From VGBV01 sp963780395 (GTDB lineage Bacteria; Actinomycetota; Thermoleophilia; Solirubrobacterales; 70-9), in contig CAWABY010000006.1 in the NCBI GenBank assembly GCA_963780395.1, forward strand, positions 62,001-126,000: a stretch of 64,000 nt of DNA, written 5' to 3'. The notes beneath the pieces are model-generated. The model ran no database searches. It was given only the letters and a program-made list of their open reading frames with translations, and was not told the DNA's origin. Below, piece after piece: positions 61,414 through 64,000 of the stretch. The translations under genes were made by a program, and so were the position numbers. The stretch's first letter is position 1, and each line of letters opens with the position of its first letter.

Positions 61414-62319
61414 CTAGGGCTTGCGGGCGCTGACCAGCAGGTTGTAGAAGAGCTCCGGGGGCAGGTGGGGCTCCAGCACGCGAGCGTCGAGCTTCTGCAG
61501 CGCCAGGTACGAGCGGAAGGCGAATGAGCGCCATCCCCAGGGGATCTGGTCGGGCTCGGCGCCCGCCTCGAGCGTCCGCATCGTCCAGCCGTGCATGTTC
61601 GCCAGCAGCTCCTCGCCCTGCACGTGGACGCCGTCCAAGCCGGCACCGCGGGCGAACCCGGCCAGGTCGCCGGGGCGAAAGGCGTGCACGTCGACCTCGC
61701 GCTCGAGGGCGTGGCCATTGTGGTCGTGCTCGCTTCGGTAGTCCCGCGCGCCCGCGCCGATCGCACGGCGCCACAGCGGTCCCGCGACCAGGGCTGCCCG
61801 CTTCGGGAGCGCGGCGATCAGGTCGCCGTAGCGCGAGGGCTCGCCGCAGAAGGCGAGGACGCCGCCGGGGCGCAGCACCCGGTGGAACTCGCCAAAGGCG
61901 CGCTCCAGGTCGGGAATGTGGTGCAGCACGGCGTGCCCGAAGACCAGGTCGAAGCTGCCGTCGTCGAAGGGAAGCTTCTCGGCATCGGCCTCGACGGTCT
62001 TCACCTTCAGCCCCAGCTCCTTGGCGTTGGCCGTCAGCGTCTTCAGCATCCCGGGCGAGATGTCGGTCGCGGTCGCGCGCTCGATGACGCCGGCCTGCAT
62101 CAGGTTGAGCGTGAAGTAGCCGGTCCCGGCGCCGATCTCGAGCGCGTCGCCGAAGGGCTCGGCCGGGAGGGCGCCGAGCGCCTTCCCCATCTTCGCCAAC
62201 ACCTGCTGCCGGCCGGTGTCGTCGAAGTTGATCCCCCACTTGGAGTCATAGGAGCCGGCCGCGACGTCGTGGTAGCGCTCGTTGACGTCCTTGATCCGCT
62301 CCGGGCTGGGGGCGCTCAT
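61414..62319 (-). CDS. Class I SAM-dependent methyltransferase
   Basis: A 301-residue methyltransferase. Motif I DALEIGAGTGYFTLNLMQAG, then ATATDISPGMLKTL, AEKLPFDDGSFDLVFGHAVLHHIPDLERAFGEFHRVLRPGGVLAFCGEPSRYGD. It has a C-terminal extension with LLANMHGWTMRTLEAGA and FRSYLALQKLD. The substrate is unknown. The ATG has TAACAT 9 nt upstream. It is divergent from the next methyltransferase. Confidence 0.88.
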   Translation of the reverse strand: MSAPSPERIKDVNERYHDVAAGSYDSKWGINFDDTGRQQVLAKMGKALGALPAEPFGDALEIGAGTGYFTLNLMQAGVIERATATDISPGMLKTLTANAKELGLKVKTVEADAEKLPFDDGSFDLVFGHAVLHHIPDLERAFGEFHRVLRPGGVLAFCGEPSRYGDLIAALPKRAALVAGPLWRRAIGAGARDYRSEHDHNGHALEREVDVHAFRPGDLAGFARGAGLDGVHVQGEELLANMHGWTMRTLEAGAEPDQIPWGWRSFAFRSYLALQKLDARVLEPHLPPELFYNLLVSARKP

Positions 62320-62390
62320 GCGGGGGCGATGTTAGGACGTAACCGAGCGCGGTCACCGCATCGGTGGCGCACGCGTACCCTCCGCGACCC

Positions 62391-63137
62391 ATGCCCTACA
62401 CCCAGCGAGACCAGCCCGAGGGCGTGCCGCCGCTGGAGCTGACCGGCGAGCGCACGCTGCCCGACGTGCCCGAGGAGAACTACTGGTACCGGCGCCACGT
62501 CGCGGTCTATGAGTGGATCGCCGAGCGCTGCGGGGGCAAGCGGGTCGTGGACCTCGCCTGCGGGGAGGGGTACGGCTCCGACCTGCTCGCCGCACGCGCC
62601 GCAGAGGTGGTCGGCGTCGACGCAAACCCCCAGGCCCACGAGCACGCCCGGCTGCGCTACAGGCGGCCGAACCTGAGCTTCAGGCGCGGCCTGGTCGAGG
62701 AGTTCGACGAGCCGATGGACGTCGTCGTCTTCCTACAAACCATCGAGCACGTGCACGAGCCCGACCGGCTGCTGGAGGGGATCGCGCGGATCGCACCGAC
62801 CGCCTACATCTCGACGCCGAACCGGCTCACGCTCGCCCCGCCGGGAGCCCAGAAGTCCGACAACCCCTGGCACCTGCGCGAGTACGACGCGACCGAGTAC
62901 CGCGCGCTGCTCGCCGCCCACTTCGACCGGGTCGACCTGCTCGGCGTCTTTCACGCTCGCCGGCTGCGCGCCCACGAGCTCGCGCTCCGCCTGGGCTGGG
63001 ACCGGATCCACCCGGCCACCCGCCTGACGAAGCCCTTCTACGACCGCTTCATCCCCGCGATCAGCTCGTCCGACTTCAAGCTGTCGCCCAACAACCTCGA
63101 CCGGTCTCTCGACTTCCTCGGCATCTGCGAGCGATGA
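62391..63137 (+). CDS. SAM-dependent methyltransferase paired with a GH57 enzyme
   Basis: A 248-residue methyltransferase. Motif I is RVVDLACGEGYGSDLLA, then VVGVDANPQAHEHARLRY, VVVFLQTIEHVHEPDRLLEGIARI and YISTPNRLTLAP. The gene order methyltransferase-GH57 resembles mycobacterial Rv3030-Rv3031 of the methylglucose lipopolysaccharide region, so an O-methyltransferase acting on a glucan is a reasonable guess. ATG 62391 lies 9 nt after TACCCT. The stop overlaps the GH57 start (ATGA). Confidence 0.82.
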   Translation: MPYTQRDQPEGVPPLELTGERTLPDVPEENYWYRRHVAVYEWIAERCGGKRVVDLACGEGYGSDLLAARAAEVVGVDANPQAHEHARLRYRRPNLSFRRGLVEEFDEPMDVVVFLQTIEHVHEPDRLLEGIARIAPTAYISTPNRLTLAPPGAQKSDNPWHLREYDATEYRALLAAHFDRVDLLGVFHARRLRAHELALRLGWDRIHPATRLTKPFYDRFIPAISSSDFKLSPNNLDRSLDFLGICER

Positions 63138-64000
63138 GCCCGAAGGAGTCGGTGGGTGACCTCGCGATCGTGCTCCACAGCCATATGCCCTACGTCGAGG
63201 GCTTCGGGACTTACCCGTTCGGCGAGGAGTGGCTGTTCGACGCCGTCGCTCGCTCCTATCTGCCGGTGCTGGAGGCGGCCGAGCGGCTGACGGTCACCGT
63301 CACCCCGGTGCTCGCCGACCAGCTCGAGGCCGAGGGGGTGGGTGAGCGGATGCTGGAGTTCATCAGGCGCCACCGCTTGGGCGCCGCGGAGCGCGACGCC
63401 GCCGAGGCCGAACCGCCGGTGCGGGCGGCGGCGGCAGCCGACGCCGAGGGCTGCCGCCGCGCGATCGCGCGCCTGGAGGAACTGGACGGGAACGCCCTGG
63501 GCGCCTTCCAGGAGGCGGCCGGCCGGGTCGAGCTGATGGCCTCGGCCGCCACCCACGCCGTGCTGCCCAAGCTGGCCACCCGGGCGGGCCGCCGTCTTCA
63601 GATCGACGCCGGCCTGCGCTCGCACTACCGCCGCTTCGGCGCCCCGGCCGGCTTCTGGCTGCCCGAGTGCGCCTATGTGCCGGGCATCGACGGGGTGCTG
63701 GCCGAGCGCGGCATCTCCTACACCTGCCTCGACCTCAGCGCCGGCGAGCCCGACGGCGCCGCGCTGGCCCCGGCCTTGCTGCCGGCGGGGCTGACCGCGT
63801 TCACGATCGACTGGCCGGCGGTCGAGCTGGTCTGGGCCAAGGACGGCTATCCCTCCGACCCCGCCTACCTCGAGTACCACCGGCTTTCGCCCAACGGGGT
63901 CCGCCTCTGGTCGATCTCGGGGCGGGCCTATGACCCCGAGGCAGCCCGGGAGCGCGCGGCCGCACACGCGCGCGGGTTCCTGGAGAAGGTGCGCTCACGT
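63134..64000 (+). CDS. GH57 family glycosidase/branching enzyme, 3' end cut off
   Basis: Opens at ATG 63134 and runs to the right edge (289 codons, no stop). It starts DLAIVLHSHMPYVEGFGTYPFGEEWLFDAVARSYLPVLEA, the GH57 motif 1 with the metal-type His pair. GFWLPECAYVPGIDGVLAERG carries the catalytic nucleophile Glu (PEC motif), typical of GH57 branching enzymes. The second catalytic Asp would lie beyond the window. It likely shapes alpha-1,4-glucans, perhaps together with the methyltransferase that overlaps it. Confidence 0.9.
   Translation, partial: MSPKESVGDLAIVLHSHMPYVEGFGTYPFGEEWLFDAVARSYLPVLEAAERLTVTVTPVLADQLEAEGVGERMLEFIRRHRLGAAERDAAEAEPPVRAAAAADAEGCRRAIARLEELDGNALGAFQEAAGRVELMASAATHAVLPKLATRAGRRLQIDAGLRSHYRRFGAPAGFWLPECAYVPGIDGVLAERGISYTCLDLSAGEPDGAALAPALLPAGLTAFTIDWPAVELVWAKDGYPSDPAYLEYHRLSPNGVRLWSISGRAYDPEAARERAAAHARGFLEKVRSR

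Overview
The window is high-GC, gene-dense DNA from a monoderm actinobacterium, most likely of the Solirubrobacterales/Thermoleophilia type. This is inferred from gene content: ergothioneine genes, F420-type LLM oxidoreductases, LigD, a split PntAA/PntAB/PntB transhydrogenase, DipZ, and a complete type IV pilus locus with no PilQ secretin. No rRNA, tRNA, CRISPR array or insertion sequence was found.

Layout. 0-4.2 kb: the left edge cuts a LigD polymerase-domain gene, followed by a badly frame-broken PLC-like membrane protein, a crotonase and a DUF1697 gene. 4.2-12.5 kb (mostly minus): an ABC-2 exporter pair, a secreted copper-type protein, pyruvate kinase, a HAD phosphatase and a CtpE-like P-type ATPase. 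12.5-16.6 kb: an LLM oxidoreductase and the three-gene transhydrogenase operon. 16.7-28.2 kb: small accessory proteins, a pilin-like anchored protein, an SDR, egtB-egtD, a carotenoid oxygenase, a second LLM enzyme, glpX, an NAD(P)-binding protein and YihY. 28.4-29.7 kb: the primary sigma factor behind a textbook promoter.

30.1-47.0 kb is a type IV pilus locus: pilT, a thioredoxin-fold membrane protein, pilB, pilT2, pilC, a c-di-GMP-I riboswitch, three tandem major-type pilins, three frame-broken minor pilins, pilD, pilM, pilN, pilO and a PilP-position protein. The riboswitch probably ties pilin expression to c-di-GMP. Beyond it lie an HxlR regulator, a large unknown protein, two ArsA-family ATPases divergent from a ParA-FtsZ pair (49-54 kb), secreted lysine-tailed proteins, a gamma-glutamyltransferase, a LON-domain protein, DipZ, a hotdog-like protein, two methyltransferases and a GH57 enzyme cut by the right edge.

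The most unusual signals are: (1) three genes whose only plausible start is ATC, each exactly 6 nt after a TANNNT -10 box, within a general leaderless-mRNA pattern; (2) an interspersed ~90-nt, three-palindrome intergenic repeat with compensatory stem changes; (3) the pilin riboswitch; (4) polylysine tracts in three secreted proteins. Frameshifts cluster at 0.7-4.1, 38.9-42.4, 46.2, 51.5 and 56.2-56.8 kb. They look more like uncorrected assembly indels than gene decay.
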